A stretch of 64,000 nucleotides of DNA from Picochlorum sp. 'celeri' (GCA_010909725.1 JAACMV010000002.1:1330345-1394344), one strand, 5' to 3'; positions 31,167 through 43,283 are shown, counted from the stretch's first letter. Numbers and translations are program-made. Notes: a model not told the origin generated them from the letters alone.

Positions 31167-34100
31167 GCTACAAGCAATGCTGCATTCTGTGGTATAATAA
31201 TGGTTTCTACCTGGTGTGGCATTTGAGTGGCCACAAACACATGCTTTTTCTTTCTGCGTCTTCTGAGCATTCACCTGAGTATCCATGAGGATCTCCCAGA
31301 AAGGGAGTTTATAGATAGATGGGAGCTGAAGCTGTTGCAAAGGCTTGAAGATTCTGTGGAGTGGTCTAGGCACACTCGCTATGATCTCAAGCCAGCTCCG
31401 GAGGCGTCTGCGTCGGTGCTGTCTATCTACTCGTGTGAACAATCTAGTGCCTTGCTTCACGCTATATGTATCTAATGTCATAGTGCATTTAGGGTGTATC
31501 TGCCATCCTAGTTCGCCTTGAAGGCCATTCATGACATATGTTCCTGTCTCCTGATTCTGGAGAATGGCCCTCTGAAGATCTGCGAGATGGTATGCATATA
31601 TGCTAGATGTAAATAATAGGGTAGGTGGCTCGTACCGTAAATAAGCAGGCTCGTGATGGTAAACTATGGGCTGTAGCTCAAAATTGGGAACAGCCGGGAT
31701 GCCTCTCTGTAGAAGGTGGATGGGCAAACAGGCAGGTATGCCTGTATGCTGACCATCCTGCATCCTCAAAAAGATATTCCACGCTAATTGAACCCATGCT
31801 TTCTCGGCGCCAGCTGTAAATAAAAGAATATACCACTTCAAATCACGCGCAGATAGGTGGGCCTGAAGGGGTAAACAGCCAAGGCCTCCTTCTTTTGGAT
31901 TGGCTGCAAAAGCTGTGCTTCTCCCAAAAGTTGCTCTGGAGGAGTTGGGCGTATGGCTGTCCAGATTGTCTTTACTTGTGCTTGAGTGGGCTTCACAACT
32001 TCTGCATAGTATAAATCTTTAGGAAGCAGGTATGTCGAGACAATTCTAAATTGCTAAATGGTGATAAATGTCTTGCGTTGACTTTTCGAATGGCTGTTTT
32101 CAGTTTGGCGACTCGAGTGTCCCAGTCTATGGCAAAGGCGCCTGTATGTGCCTGGACCTGGAAACCTAGGATTGTTGCTTCACTCACCACCTGGAGCCCT
32201 GCGATCGTCCGGGGGTGCTCTGCCGGCTGTCCAATGGGGAGGAGCAATGTTTTGGTCATATTCAGGACCTGTCCAGTGCCTCGTCCAAATCGATGCATGA
32301 TGTTGATGAATCGCGAAACATCCGCGTAACTACTTAATGGTACCGTGTTGTCATCTGCATATTGTAATGTAGGAATATAGAGCTCGTGAGGGCAGTGCTG
32401 TAGTCCTCCGCGAAGATAGTGTTGCATCTTGTGTGTCATAGGCAGTCTGATGCCAATTCTGTGTTTTTCTAGCCATCTGGCGAGGATATGGCCGATCAAA
32501 AGGTACAAATATGGAGAAACAGGATCGCCCTGGCGTACGCCGGCTTCAAATTTTCTGCGTTTGGAAAATGCTCCATTATAGTAGACCTGACTATACGTAT
32601 TCTCCAGCAAGACTGCGATCCAGTGTTGGAGTGAGGGAGGCATCTGCAAGCATTGGCAAATTTTCATGAGAAATCGTCGATCAACCTTATCATATGCTTT
32701 GGAAAAGTCGCAAACCGCTAGGAAGGCTGATTTCTGCTCTAGTTGCAAGTGCTGTGGAATGAGTTGGAGAGGCCACACTTTGTCCATAGGGCTCCGCCCT
32801 GGCAGAAAGGCTGTCTGTGTGGGGCTGATCAACCGCTGCAGCGGTCCTTTCAATTTCGCAAGAAGTATCTGAGTAAAAATTCGATAATCTGTGTTGAGGA
32901 GGGTGATGGGTCTGTAATTGATGGCCTGATACCTGGGTCCTTTTTTGTAAATAGGGATAATGAGACCCTCCAGAAAGGACTGAGGCATGTCATGCAAGAG
33001 ACCAGTGAAGACTTTGGCCAATATCGAGGCCAAAGAATCCTTCAGGAGCCGATACGTGACAATCTTAATGCCATCTAGGCCTGCTGCCGTGGGCTTCATT
33101 CGTTTGATGGCATTCCTGACATCTTGTTCTGTGATCATGTCGGGGAAAGCCTGTGCTGGAAAAACTGTTCGATCTGTTGGCGTGAGGGAGTGTAGGATTT
33201 CCTCCTGAATCTCTTCTGATAATATGTCCTGTTGTGAAATGTCTGCATAGTGATCAATGAGGATATTTGCACAGGCCGTCGAGTCCCCTTGTAACTGCTG
33301 TTGGCTATCTTGAAGTCTGTAATCGGTGGTGGAATATCTGTATGGGGTCAACGGCATGGCATGACTTTCTGTGTCTGCATCCCATTGTTGTTCAGCATTC
33401 GGCTGGTGATCGACATGAGCGTAGCGATGTTGGAGCTGATGACTGGTGAATGAAAGCGCTCATGGCTGCTTCTTGCTCTCGAAGTTGTCTGACAGCCTCC
33501 AGTTCTTTACCTCGAAATTTCCGTTGTGCCCTGTACGACAGGCGTGCAATGGTGCCTTTGATGTCAAGCCATGTCTTATAAGTGATCGTATCTTGTCTGG
33601 CAAGGGTACTAAAGCGCTGAGAAAATTCATCACGGAAATTTTGCAAGATGCTGGCATCGTTTCTGAATTGAGTTGGGATGCGTCTTCTGTAGGCCTTCTT
33701 CGTCGGGGTGGTTATCGGAGTCTGGCGCCTGAGCGACACGATAACCGCCGCGTGATCTGTGTGGACCACCGAAGATGCAATGGACTGCACTGTGATGGAT
33801 TTCAGAAGTGGTTCCAATTGCTTTGAACCATAGAATCTGTCTAATCTGCTCTTGGTGACGCTACGTGGGTCTTGCTGTGTCACATGCTCGTGTGTGTAGG
33901 CAGCTCGGTCCCTGAGGGTATTGCTGCCCAAGTCGCATATATCTGTGCTATCAAACGCAGTGGCCCATAATTTGGCTGTGCGTCTGTATGGATGTGCTCT
34001 GTGGAGGGTGGTGGTTGTATCACGCTGATGTGAGACAAAATTATAGTCACCGCCCCAGAGAACCTGTTGGCTGTTCTCCAGTTGTTGTTTCAGGATGCGG

Positions 34101-34225
34101 AGGCATGGCTGTATATCCGAATCTCGTGCTGAGCCTGTATTAGGAAAATATACCGAGCTAATACGCACGTCTAATCCAGGTCCTTTGAAACGGCCAGTCA
34201 GTACCCTGCTTGGGAGATCATGCAT
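31167..34225 (-). pseudogene. LINE-B ORF2: partial endonuclease and reverse transcriptase
   Basis: The frame 33392-34225 has the endonuclease blocks VLWGGDYNFV and KSRLDRFYGS and the terminal Asp-His pair VHTDHAAV; the N-terminal Asn and Glu sites are missing. The RT frame 31993-33357 has INYRPITLLNTDYRIF, CDFSKAYDKVDRRF, AGVRQGDPVSPYLYLL and catalytic YADDNTVP. The C-terminal frame (up to 31841) ends with CVCGHSNATPGRNHYY-ECSIA, a zinc knuckle. Two frame changes separate these parts. It is a dead copy. Confidence 0.85.
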
Positions 34226-34310
34226 GATGGGTAATGTTAAGTGTTTCCATGATGGAGTGCTAAAGCGGTTGTTGCACAGCAGAAAAACAGAAGCGAACGT
34301 TGATGTCGAT
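31167..34310 (-). mobile_element. LINE-B (APE/RT non-LTR retrotransposon), truncated at both ends
   Basis: On the minus strand it starts inside the endonuclease domain (about 34310, before VFLLCNNRF) and runs to the C-terminal zinc knuckle, where it stops at about 31165 without an ORF2 stop or 3' untranslated region. Loss of the 5' end is normal for LINEs; loss of the 3' end is not, and points to a later rearrangement with the Mutator-like element. Confidence 0.8.
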
Positions 34311-35085
34311 TCAAGTAAGATGATTAAATCAAACGTTTGATAAGAAATGGATCATAAACATGTGATATATCACACGGGTCATTGGGCCTGCATTCCCAAT
34401 CCACGACCAACCAACAGCCGAGGTAGCTCATGGGAGAAAATTGAAGGCTCCTCATGTTTCTTGAAGCTGTCACCCTTTCATACTGATACGTACAGTGTAT
34501 ATGCCAGGATAAGATGTAAGATACATCATCGCGCAGGCCCTTGCCAATCCAAATACAGTTGGCAGACACAAATCTAAGTGCATCTTGTAGAGACCATCTG
34601 AAATCCTTCCAAACAAATTGAAAACCTCTATGACTTACTTGAACATCATAAATAAATAAATAAATAAATAAATAAATGACTTGTATCTATTATAGCAAGG
34701 TCTTGAACCACGGCGACGAAGTGACCTTGGTACATAGATCAGAGGTGTTTGCATGATGCATTCTCAACGTTCCTGTGAATTTACACATCGATTTTACCAA
34801 GCAGAGCGAATGAGAATCAACGTGAGGGGTGAATATCGATAGGCCAACGACGGTTGTCCACCAATCACTCCTCTTTAATAGAAGGCTTCCTAACCGAATT
34901 TGAGTGCTCTGCCAGAACACGAACTCGAAGGAGAATACAGTTGCAAAATAATGTAATTCTAGGCTGATCCTTATCATGAAAAGTTTCATGTTACAAGACC
35001 TTGGATGACCATGATGCAAAGTTCCAGCAATATGATGAACCCTCTAGTCTCCTGAATAACATACCATGCATCTGCAACCAACGTT
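34311..35085. other. Stretch between LINE-B and LINE-C, no gene
   Basis: It contains two perfect 14-bp palindromes, ATCAAACGTTTGAT (34328-34341) and TGTGATATATCACA (34361-34374), and an (AAAT)n microsatellite at 34648-34677. I see no convincing coding region. Confidence 0.5.
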
Positions 35086-35285
35086 GGTTTTAGCCAATCT
35101 CCCAAAGAAAATCCAGCTGTCGATTTAGTCCATCGCAGACATCACTGGACCGGCCAGAAAGATCGGTTTCGGCCATCTTCGACTTATCCTGCAAATACGA
35201 GGCTACACTCCCGTTCCCCTCTATCAGGCCCGTAAATAAAACCTGGTCGCCATCCGGCACAGGTGAGGATACCATCACGCACCCT

Positions 35286-36210
35286 GTGGATATCATCTTC
35301 CCACGAACACCTATCGTGCGAAGTTTCGTCCTCCAAGGTGTGCCGGTACATGCCAACCCCAGCCAGCTCATCCAAATGCTTCGAGAGCATTTCAAGTTGA
35401 ATGTGCACTCTGCAGTCCCCAAAGGGCGGACTCTGGAGGGATCCTCATATGTGAATCGGAACACAGCCTTGTGCCAATTCGATGAATGGATCATTGAAGT
35501 GGAGACGCCAAAACCTATGGCGAAACAAATCCTTGCAAAGAGAGAACAGACGGGCATGAGGGATCTCACTCTCTTCCCATATAACCCAGAAGAAACCATG
35601 ATGCGCAGCGAGCCAGTACAGATGCAGTACATCTTTAAACCACCATCCTACCAAACAGTGCTTACTACAGGCAGATCGCCCCACAAAGGGGTGGCAGCTA
35701 AGGAAAACGTAGCCCCAGCCAATGAGGGGGAAGTGCCCAACAAGGTGCACCCTCTCGGTGCTACTCAGCCAACTTCGGAGGCCCAGCCGGGAGAAGATCA
35801 GCAACCTAGACAGGAGAATCAGGCTGAGGAGGAGGAACAACAGTCGGGAGAGGAGCAACAGTCTGGACAGGAGGAACAGCTTGAGGAGGAGGAGCAACAG
35901 TTGGGATAGGGGCAGCAGACTGGAGCAGAGCAACAGCCTGGAGAGGAACCACAACCGGGCCAGGAGGATCAGCAGCTAACGGAGCAGCAGCAACAGTCGG
36001 AAGCAGAGCAGCAGCTTGGACAGGAGGAACAACAAGCTGGGACAGGAGGAGCAACATGGAGAAGAGGAGCAGATTGACATCGGTCATGACACCAGGACTA
36101 AGCTGGCAAGAGGACGAAATAGGTCACCAGGTACCTGCACCATAGGAACACAGGCATCTCCGACCAAAAAGCTGAGGGTCCGGAGATCCTCCACACCCAA
36201 ACAAAATTAA
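35286..36210 (+). pseudogene. LINE-C ORF1 with Glu/Gln-rich repeats
   Basis: The first 160 residues are globular in composition (FVLQGVPVHANPSQLIQMLREHF), perhaps an RNA-binding fold, and are followed by degenerate repeats of the type GQEEQQ. One in-frame TAG (35907-35909) and one single-base indel near 36030 break it; the C-terminal frame continues as a basic tail to 36210. ORF1 proteins of LINEs bind the element's RNA. The breaks suggest an inactive copy or sequence error. Confidence 0.65.
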
Positions 36211-36214
36211 TCAC

Positions 36215-39200
36215 ATGTTTATTAGGGTCCTCTCAATGAACATGAACGGGCTGTCTGAAGTGAAGTTCAACAGCCTTCTAACGCTAATAACATCACACAG
36301 CATTGATGCTGTCCTTTTACAAGAAACTCATCTCAGACCCCACGAGGAATTAGGATATCAATACAGGCTAAACAATATAGGATGGGAATGCTACTGGCAT
36401 AACAAAGCAAGAGTGAAATGCAAATCTGGAGGAGTGGCAATCTGGGTCAAATCCCAAGGGCCCAAACGTGGCAGGATCCATATCCAACAGCAAGTCCATA
36501 AGACAGCAGAAGGTCGATTCCTAGGAGTGCATATGAAGTGGGCGGGGCACCACATCCAACTCGGATGTGCGTACATGCCCAACAACCACATGCACACCTA
36601 CGACCTTATTGAGCAGCACCTCCACGGTCTGGCGACAACATCTTTGGAAGAGCACCGGAGCATCTTATGGGCGGGAGACTGGAATTTTGTGGAAGATCTG
36701 GTTGCAGATACCTCTTCCACTCGCAGGCAACACAACCGAACAGAGCAATGGGTGGCGACACGATGGCAAGATAGGATGCAGATGCTCGCAGAATGTAAAG
36801 GCCCAGAACTGCAAAGGTCTCGGAGCTTTACAGCGTTCAAAAATACCCAATACGGGAGAGTAGGCACCCGACTCGATCGATTCTACTCCTCGCATGACCT
36901 GTCTCCATACATTCGTACAGCGCGTGTTTTGCAGACGAGCAGTTCTGGACTCAAATCTGACCATCGCCCCATCATACTGGACCTGCAAGGAAGGAATATC
37001 AGCCCCACTGTCACGCTGGAAAGGCCAAAGGTCAAACTCCCCAGAGTCAAATGTTCATTTAGGCTGAGCACTCAGCATCTGTCAGAAGCGATCAAAGAAC
37101 TCCAAGAGTTTTTTGACACACTGGACCCAAATATACAAGAAGGCGGCCCCATAAGGTATTGACCTCTCGTCAAAAGGAAAATTGCAGTCGTGGCAAATTG
37201 GTACTCGACAAAGTACGAAATCGACATCAAGAACAAGCTCAGGCGACTGGAAGCAAACCGCGATGAACTCAGCGGATATGAGAGAGACAAGCTGGCATCA
37301 CAGCTGGCATGTATGAATTCGACAGGACCCAAGGTGCAGCTGAAAAATGACCGTCTTGACAAGTCTCTACACATGTACCTCTCCAACGCGAAAAAAAAGG
37401 TGCCCACCCCGCCTCTGATGCAAGACCAGGGAAAAAGCTCGCGATCAATACAAGGGAACCTCGAAGCCTTTGTGATGGAGTATTCTAAAATCTCCTCGCA
37501 GCCACATACGTGCAGGGCTGCCCAACGACAGCTCCTGGACCTCATTCCAGAGGAAGCCAAAGGGATCTTCGAGGAATTCCACACCACGGATGAAATTCAT
37601 CCATCCGAGGTTTTGAGAGCGATGAAGCAGATCAACAGCACAACAGCCCCAGGAGAAGATGGTATTCGACTGTCGGTGTATGCTGCCTTGAAAGGGGTTC
37701 TTGCCCCATTCTTGGCCAAGCTGTACACCGAGATGATCCAAAAAGGGAAGCACCAGCAAACTTCTTCGATGGCATCATCAGACCCATACCAAAAGGTGAG
37801 GTGAGCCCGGACCCCAAAAAATATAGACCAATCACGCTGCTGAATGTGGACTACAGAATCTTCACCTTTGTGCTCAAGAATCGGCTGACTCTGCCCATGA
37901 GTAAGCTCATCCCTGAGACACAAACGGCCTTTCTCCCTGGACGACACTCAGCGAAGAATATATGGATTCAAGATGCGGTGCCACACCTCTTGGCACATGA
38001 AAACAAATGGGCATTGGTGGGTCTGTGTGACTTCCAAAAAGCATATGATACCATTGACCGGGGTTTTCTGTTACAGGTTTGCAGAGAACTCCGAATGCCA
38101 GGCTTCCTTATGGCCTGGATACAAGGTATCATGAAGCATACTAGGAACCGTGTGTATGCCGATAACCACATATCGTCATACAAGCAGTTCCACGCGGGGA
38201 TCCGACAGGGCTGTCCGGCCTCGCCCATCCTCTACCTCCTCATTGGGTACATGCTCCACCTCCTCATTGATGCCACGGACATCGGCATCACACTCCAGTG
38301 TCCATATAGAGTGGCCAAATGCCACGATGGGGGACGAGCATTCGATGCATGCAAGCCCACCACCGTGACGCTAAAGTTGAGCCAATATGCAGATGATAGC
38401 AAAGTGTTTCTCAGCAGCCAAGAGCAGGTCAAGACGTTCAGAGCCTGCATGGACATGTTTCATCAGGCTACTGGACAACGATTAAATCGAGACAAGACAC
38501 ACCTGTTGACCATCGGCAGGATACCCTCCACCCTGCCCCGTGCAATGGAGGGATTCCAATTGGTGACAAAGGCCAAGGTGCTGGGTATCACCGTGCACCA
38601 TGGGACAGCACCACCGACGGTCGACTGGGAAAGCAAACTGAACAGCATGGCAACGACAGCCAAGGTCATGAAAGCTAACAGGATCTCCTGTTTTGGAAAG
38701 TTCCGATTGTGGAACACCTTTGTCATTTCGAGAATCCTGTATGCTGCAGAATTCACCAGAGTGCCACAAGAGATCCTGAGAGAGATCACCAAGCTCACAC
38801 GAGAACTGCTGCCTGATAATGCTCGCTGCTGGAGTACGACACGCATGTCGGCCCCACCACAAGAAGGAGGTTTAGGCTGCCTCAACTTTGCAGCGCATAC
38901 CCAAGCAAAATGGTGCCTGCGGCTGCTACGCGTGGGCACATCGCAACTGTGGTCGCAGCTGGTGTGGAATGCCTTCCTTCTACACCCACATGATGCTCAT
39001 ATTACCTCCACCCAGTGCTTGCGCGAGTGCGCATTGCCCCCAATGACGACCATCGTCGAGGGACAAGCATATCTGGTCTCGATCCCAGCGTGCATCGAGA
39101 CCATCCAGGCAAACAGGACCCAGCCAGAGCAACAGACGTGGTACAAGGACGACTACCACTGGACCCTAGGCCAAAAAGCCCACCCGATGAAGACGTATAC

Positions 39201-39873
39201 AGTGAAGCTGGGCACTCGCTTGTTATCGATGGAGGGGCAGTTAGAGAGGGCCGATGCCTATTACAGATGGCTGTATGCCCTCTGCGGAGCCACACAGGCT
39301 CCGGGCAGCCCCCTGATTCACCAACACCTCTGGAAGCTCCCGATGGACAATACGTGGAAGGAGCCGTTCTGGCATGCGTCCATGGGCGGTTTTATCCGCT
39401 CGTCGGGGTCGAAGCCATGCGCATGTGGCATGTGCGAGACACCCGACATCCTTCACCACTTCAAGCACTGCCCTGTGGCAGCAGCCGTGTACGGCCAGCT
39501 GTCGGGCGAGTCCATCCATGCAGAAAAAGTGCAGTTCCTCGTATGGACAGGAACACCACCCCAGCATGTGCCAAAAAGCATATGGCTCTTCATCTGCGTC
39601 AGCGCGGTGTATGCCATTGACAGAGGCAGACGCTCCATGTACAAATTGAAGTACCATACAGAGGGCCCAGTCCCCCAAACAGATACCATTGTCAGCAAAG
39701 GAAAGAGCATCGCCGTTCAGACCTTCTGGAGCCTCCTCCATCTCCACGCCAAGAACATGCCTCAAGGCAAGCCAGAGTACGCCTCCCTCCCAATTATAGC
39801 CTGGAACACCAACACCAACAACTGGTTCCCCAAACCACCACCAGGGGTGCACCTTGTAGGAAGCATCCATTAG
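36215..39873 (+). pseudogene. LINE-C ORF2: APE endonuclease plus reverse transcriptase
   Basis: The endonuclease part has all expected blocks: SMNMNGL, LLQETHL, AYMPNN, WAGDWNFV, TRLDRFY and KSDHRPI. The RT part has YRPITLLNVDYRIF, CDFQKAYDTIDRGF, AGIRQGCPASPILYLL and catalytic YADDSKVF. The terminal CACGMCETPDILHHFKHCPVA is a zinc knuckle. Only two lesions are visible: an in-frame TGA (37160-37162) and a missing A in the run at 37740-37744, which shifts frame before PANFFDGIIRPI. Both could be recent mutations or errors, so this is the youngest LINE here. Confidence 0.85.
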
Positions 39874-40320
39874 CCAATAGGTAGCTATTCAAACATTCTC
39901 CCAGCGATGGAATAAGAAGCATGGCCCAGAGGTCCATGGGCTGCCAGTGGGCAAAATCTTCCCAGTGCCTCCAAAGCACACTTCCAGGCTTGCCTCGTCG
40001 TGTGTGGATTCCACTTCCTCCCTTCCATCACTGGAACGAATGGTTTGAGTCAATTGTTTGCAATCAATCAATTATTACACCTTGGCCTAAACGAGGTGAT
40101 GGTGGTGGGGATGAGTAAAGGCTCTTTCAAGGAATCGAGCCCCTCAATCCGAATTTGAGGATTAATCCACAATACTGTGCTCATTTCTCACCATGCATCA
40201 CCACCGGGCATGTAAGACTGGAAAATAAAAAATTTATAAATCTCGGCCCCATTCCTGCCAAAAGTAGTAGGCGATTTGACGGGAACAGCAGTATTAATTA
40301 AGAGTGGCCTGAATGAAATT

Positions 40321-41489
40321 ATGAACGGGCACGCAGAAGACCACCAACCTCGGAACATTCTCATAACCGGAGGGGCGGGATTCATTGCGAGTCACGTGGT
40401 GATCAAGTTGGTGAAAAAATACGGACACTACAAGGTATATGCTTCGCTGTGCTGAATGCTATTTTAGTGTACTGGTGTTACATCGCATCACATGTGCAGG
40501 TTGTTGTGCTCGATAAGTTGGATTATTGTGCAACTCTGAACAATCTCAGGCAGGTGAAGGATCACCTCAATTTCAAGTTCATCAAGGGAGATATTCAGAG
40601 CCCGGATCTACTGTCATATGTCTTAACAACAGAGGAGATCGATACGGTGATGCATTTCGCAGCCCAGACGCACGTGGACAATTCCTTTGGTAACTCTCTT
40701 GCCTTTACCCACAACAACTCGTACGGGACCCACGTGCTGCTGGAGGCATGCAAGAACTACGGGAAGATTACCAAGTTTGTGAATGTGTCGACTGATGAAG
40801 TGTATGGGGAGACCTCCTTGGGAAGTGAGCATGGGTTGACCGAGAGTTCAAGGCTGGAGCCCACCAATCCGTATTCCGCTGCCAAAGCAGGTGCAGAAAT
40901 GATGGCAATGGCGTACTACACATCATACAAGCTTCCAGTGGTGACAACCAGAGGGAATAATGTGTACGGGCCCCACCAGTTCCCCGAAAAAATGATTCCG
41001 AAATTCAGTCTATTGGCGTCTCAGAACAGGAGACTTCCTATTCATGGTGATGGCATGGCAACCCGTTCATATCTGTACGTCAATGATGTCGCGGAAGCGT
41101 TCGATGTGGTTTTGCACCGTGGTGTCCCTGGAGAAGTGTACAACATCGGGACGAGGAAGGAAAGAACTGTCAGGGAAGTTGCGAGCGAGATTTGCAGAGT
41201 GTTTGGATTGGACCCTGATCAATACTTGGAGTTTGTGAGGGACAGGGCATTCAACGACCAAAGGTACTACATTTCTGATGAAAAATTGACTGCTTTGGGA
41301 TGGGAGGAGAAGACATCTTGGGAGGTGGGACTTCGGAAGACCATTGAGTGGTACCTAGAAGCCACGAAGCAGCCTGGATACTGGGATAATGGATCTGTTG
41401 AATTGGCTCTGGAAGCCCACCCAAGCCTGCAGACGACGCATGCTGCGTACAGTCCGACGAATCCGCTCGAGACTGTCAAATGGATATAG
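40321..41489 (+). CDS. UDP-glucose 4,6-dehydratase-type SDR (rhamnose pathway)
   Basis: Exon 1 is 40321-40434 and exon 2 is 40500-41489, joined in phase 0 (YGHYK|VVVLDK), giving 367 residues. It has the NAD-binding ILITGGAGFIASH, NVSTDEVYGE with the Thr-Asp-Glu catalytic neighbourhood, and NPYSAAKAGAEM with the YxxxK pair. GNNVYGPHQFPEKMIP is typical of NDP-glucose 4,6-dehydratases and of the N-terminal domain of plant RHM. It converts NDP-glucose to the 4-keto-6-deoxy sugar, the first step to rhamnose, in the cytosol. The epimerase/reductase half found in RHM is absent, so a separate partner enzyme would be needed. The LINE-C 3' end lies in its promoter region. Confidence 0.9.
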
Positions 41490-41531
41490 AAAAAAAATCA
41501 ATATTTATGTACATAATGAATGTTCATACAA

Positions 41532-43283
41532 CTATTCAAAATCCGAGTCCTCATCGCTCTGAGTCTTGTTCATTTGTGAGTAAAATCCTTGACGAATGGA
41601 GTTGGCTATATCCGACGGATCAGTCCTCGGAAGAGTCGAAGAAGGACCGATGACCTGGGACTCTAGGAGCCTCCCTTCCAAGATGGATGTGTCAAAGTCG
41701 TCCTTCCCTCCCAATCTATCGAATCCGACCAAACTCTGCCCTGCGACACCAGACTGGAAACATATTGTACATGGGAGCATCCCGATGTTGACCTTCTTAA
41801 CCATGAACGGAGCCATTTCCACGGACACCTTGACAAACCAGGTGTCAAAGTACCTTGGTGCTAAAATAGACACATGCTTGTCCACTATTTCACAGCGATC
41901 AAAATCTGGATGAAAGAAATGAGCAACTACCCTATCAGTCTGTGTGCTCATCTCGAGGAGCTCTGCTTCCGAAATTGCCTCGTACGTCCTCCCGGAAGAA
42001 GTCTTCTTTTTCTGCTCCAATTCATCATTGAGAGCTTCTTTCACAGACATATTTTCCGGAGCTCCTGAAGGCGGCAAAGGCACCCATGCAGTTCCCAAAT
42101 AGGCAGACTTGGCTGCATCCATCACTGCCAAGCGATTCTGTCTTTCTGCTGTGATTGGCGCCGATGCTGCATACGGGGATCCTCGGGGCCAAAATGGACC
42201 TTTCGAAGGCAATCGTACCTCATCATCTTGCTCAGCATTCTCTCTGGAGGCATTCTCTATGGGCTGTGGAATGTCTGGGTTGACCTCTGTCCCAACCCAA
42301 GATGCCAATCCCGATGCTTTCAACCTTGCGTCAGACACAGACTCTGCTCGAGATGCTATGGCTCTAATATTGGATGGAAGCCCAGCCTTGATGATGTATG
42401 ACGTAATCTGTGAAGGCAAACTGAATCGAGGCTGGATGCAAATGTCATACCTCAGAAATGTCGACATCTGTGCCGAACTTGCCATGTTTGACTCGACAAT
42501 CCACCGTCCATACAATTCTTCGAAATCACCAGAGACCATTCGGAACCGCACCTCCTTTCTCCATGACGACGACGTATCCACCTCTTCCACCTCGAGCTCC
42601 GCCTCCGCCTCCAGGCGCCACAGAATGCTCTGACTACACCCAACTTGACGTAGCCGCGTGACTCCAGGCTTGGCAGATGGCAACCTCTCACAAACCTCCA
42701 AATTCGGAACAAACCCTGGCAGAGCTTCATAATCAGTCAACACACCCCAAACATCCTCCAATTGAGCTTGCACCCTAACCTCTGCCACAATACGTTTTGA
42801 CCCATCCTTCCTTTTGTCATCATCATACATGTGGATCCCAGGTGATGACGATGATGATTGATGAGGTACATTATTAGTAGTAGTATAACGCCCTCCTACA
42901 CACAGCAGTATTTTGACATTATCAGAGATCAATAGAAATGTAAAAGAAAAGCCAATCTCTACTATGGATTGACAATCAATCATTGAAAGATAACTCGTAC
43001 CTTGTTGTTGTTGTTCTCCCGCATCATTGGCCAGTGCTCCATGGATGATGCATCCTTTCTCCTTCTTTTTCTTCTTCTTCTTCCTCAACACATGAGGAAA
43101 TGATGATGATGATGATGATGAGAATCGTGCACCATCATCGCCATGTGCAACAACAAAGAGACTCGTGTTTCTTATAGAACGCCTTTGCCTCAAAGAAGAA
43201 GAACCTGAAGGCCTCTGTCCTCTACATACTTGATGAAGAGAGGCTGGCACATGCAACGTGAGTATGCTCCGCTCCACTGCCAT
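41532..43283 (-). CDS. Chimeric SRPBCC/START-like protein fused to TXNDC9-like thioredoxin domain
   Basis: Exon 1 (43001-43283) and exon 2 (41532-42895) give 548 residues. The 105-bp intron has no stop and is a multiple of three, so unspliced RNA reads 583 residues. The first part is nearly identical to the first part of the gene at 51124-54073, with the SRPBCC domain starting VAEVRVQAQLEDVWGVLTDYEALPGFVPN. At 41989 homology ends, and the frame continues as YEAISEAELLEM-RVVAHFFHPDFDRCEIVDKH and GKDDFDTSILEGRL, the thioredoxin fold of TXNDC9/phosducin-like proteins, which assist the CCT chaperonin. The coiled-coil N terminus of TXNDC9 is lost. Residues 1-80 are Ser/Arg-rich and could target a plastid. 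Whether the fusion is expressed is unknown. Confidence 0.8.
   Translation of the reverse strand: MAVERSILTLHVPASLHQVCRGQRPSGSSSLRQRRSIRNTSLFVVAHGDDGARFSSSSSSSFPHVLRKKKKKKKEKGCIIHGALANDAGEQQQQGTSYLSMIDCQSIVEIGFSFTFLLISDNVKILLCVGGRYTTTNNVPHQSSSSSPGIHMYDDDKRKDGSKRIVAEVRVQAQLEDVWGVLTDYEALPGFVPNLEVCERLPSAKPGVTRLRQVGCSQSILWRLEAEAELEVEEVDTSSSWRKEVRFRMVSGDFEELYGRWIVESNMASSAQMSTFLRYDICIQPRFSLPSQITSYIIKAGLPSNIRAIASRAESVSDARLKASGLASWVGTEVNPDIPQPIENASRENAEQDDEVRLPSKGPFWPRGSPYAASAPITAERQNRLAVMDAAKSAYLGTAWVPLPPSGAPENMSVKEALNDELEQKKKTSSGRTYEAISEAELLEMSTQTDRVVAHFFHPDFDRCEIVDKHVSILAPRYFDTWFVKVSVEMAPFMVKKVNIGMLPCTICFQSGVAGQSLVGFDRLGGKDDFDTSILEGRLLESQVIGPSSTLPRTDPSDIANSIRQGFYSQMNKTQSDEDSDFE

Larger units (their letters stand above)
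35086..40215 (+). mobile_element. LINE-C, near full-length APE/RT retrotransposon
   Basis: It has an ORF1, an ORF2 starting 4 bp after the ORF1 stop, and about 340 bp of 3' untranslated sequence ending near CACCACCGGGCATG, which is also the end of the truncated copy at 46370-47056. The 5' boundary is approximate. Its 3' end lies about 105 bp upstream of the start codon of the UDP-glucose 4,6-dehydratase gene. Confidence 0.85.

Noticed and set aside
35760..36090. Glu/Gln-rich repeats as a separate host protein
   Set aside because: They continue the LINE-C ORF1 frame and end 4 bp before ORF2, so they belong to the LINE.
42109..42633. Plus-strand ORF of 174 residues, repeated at 52884-53411
   Set aside because: It is the antisense frame of the SRPBCC gene and is duplicated only because that gene is.
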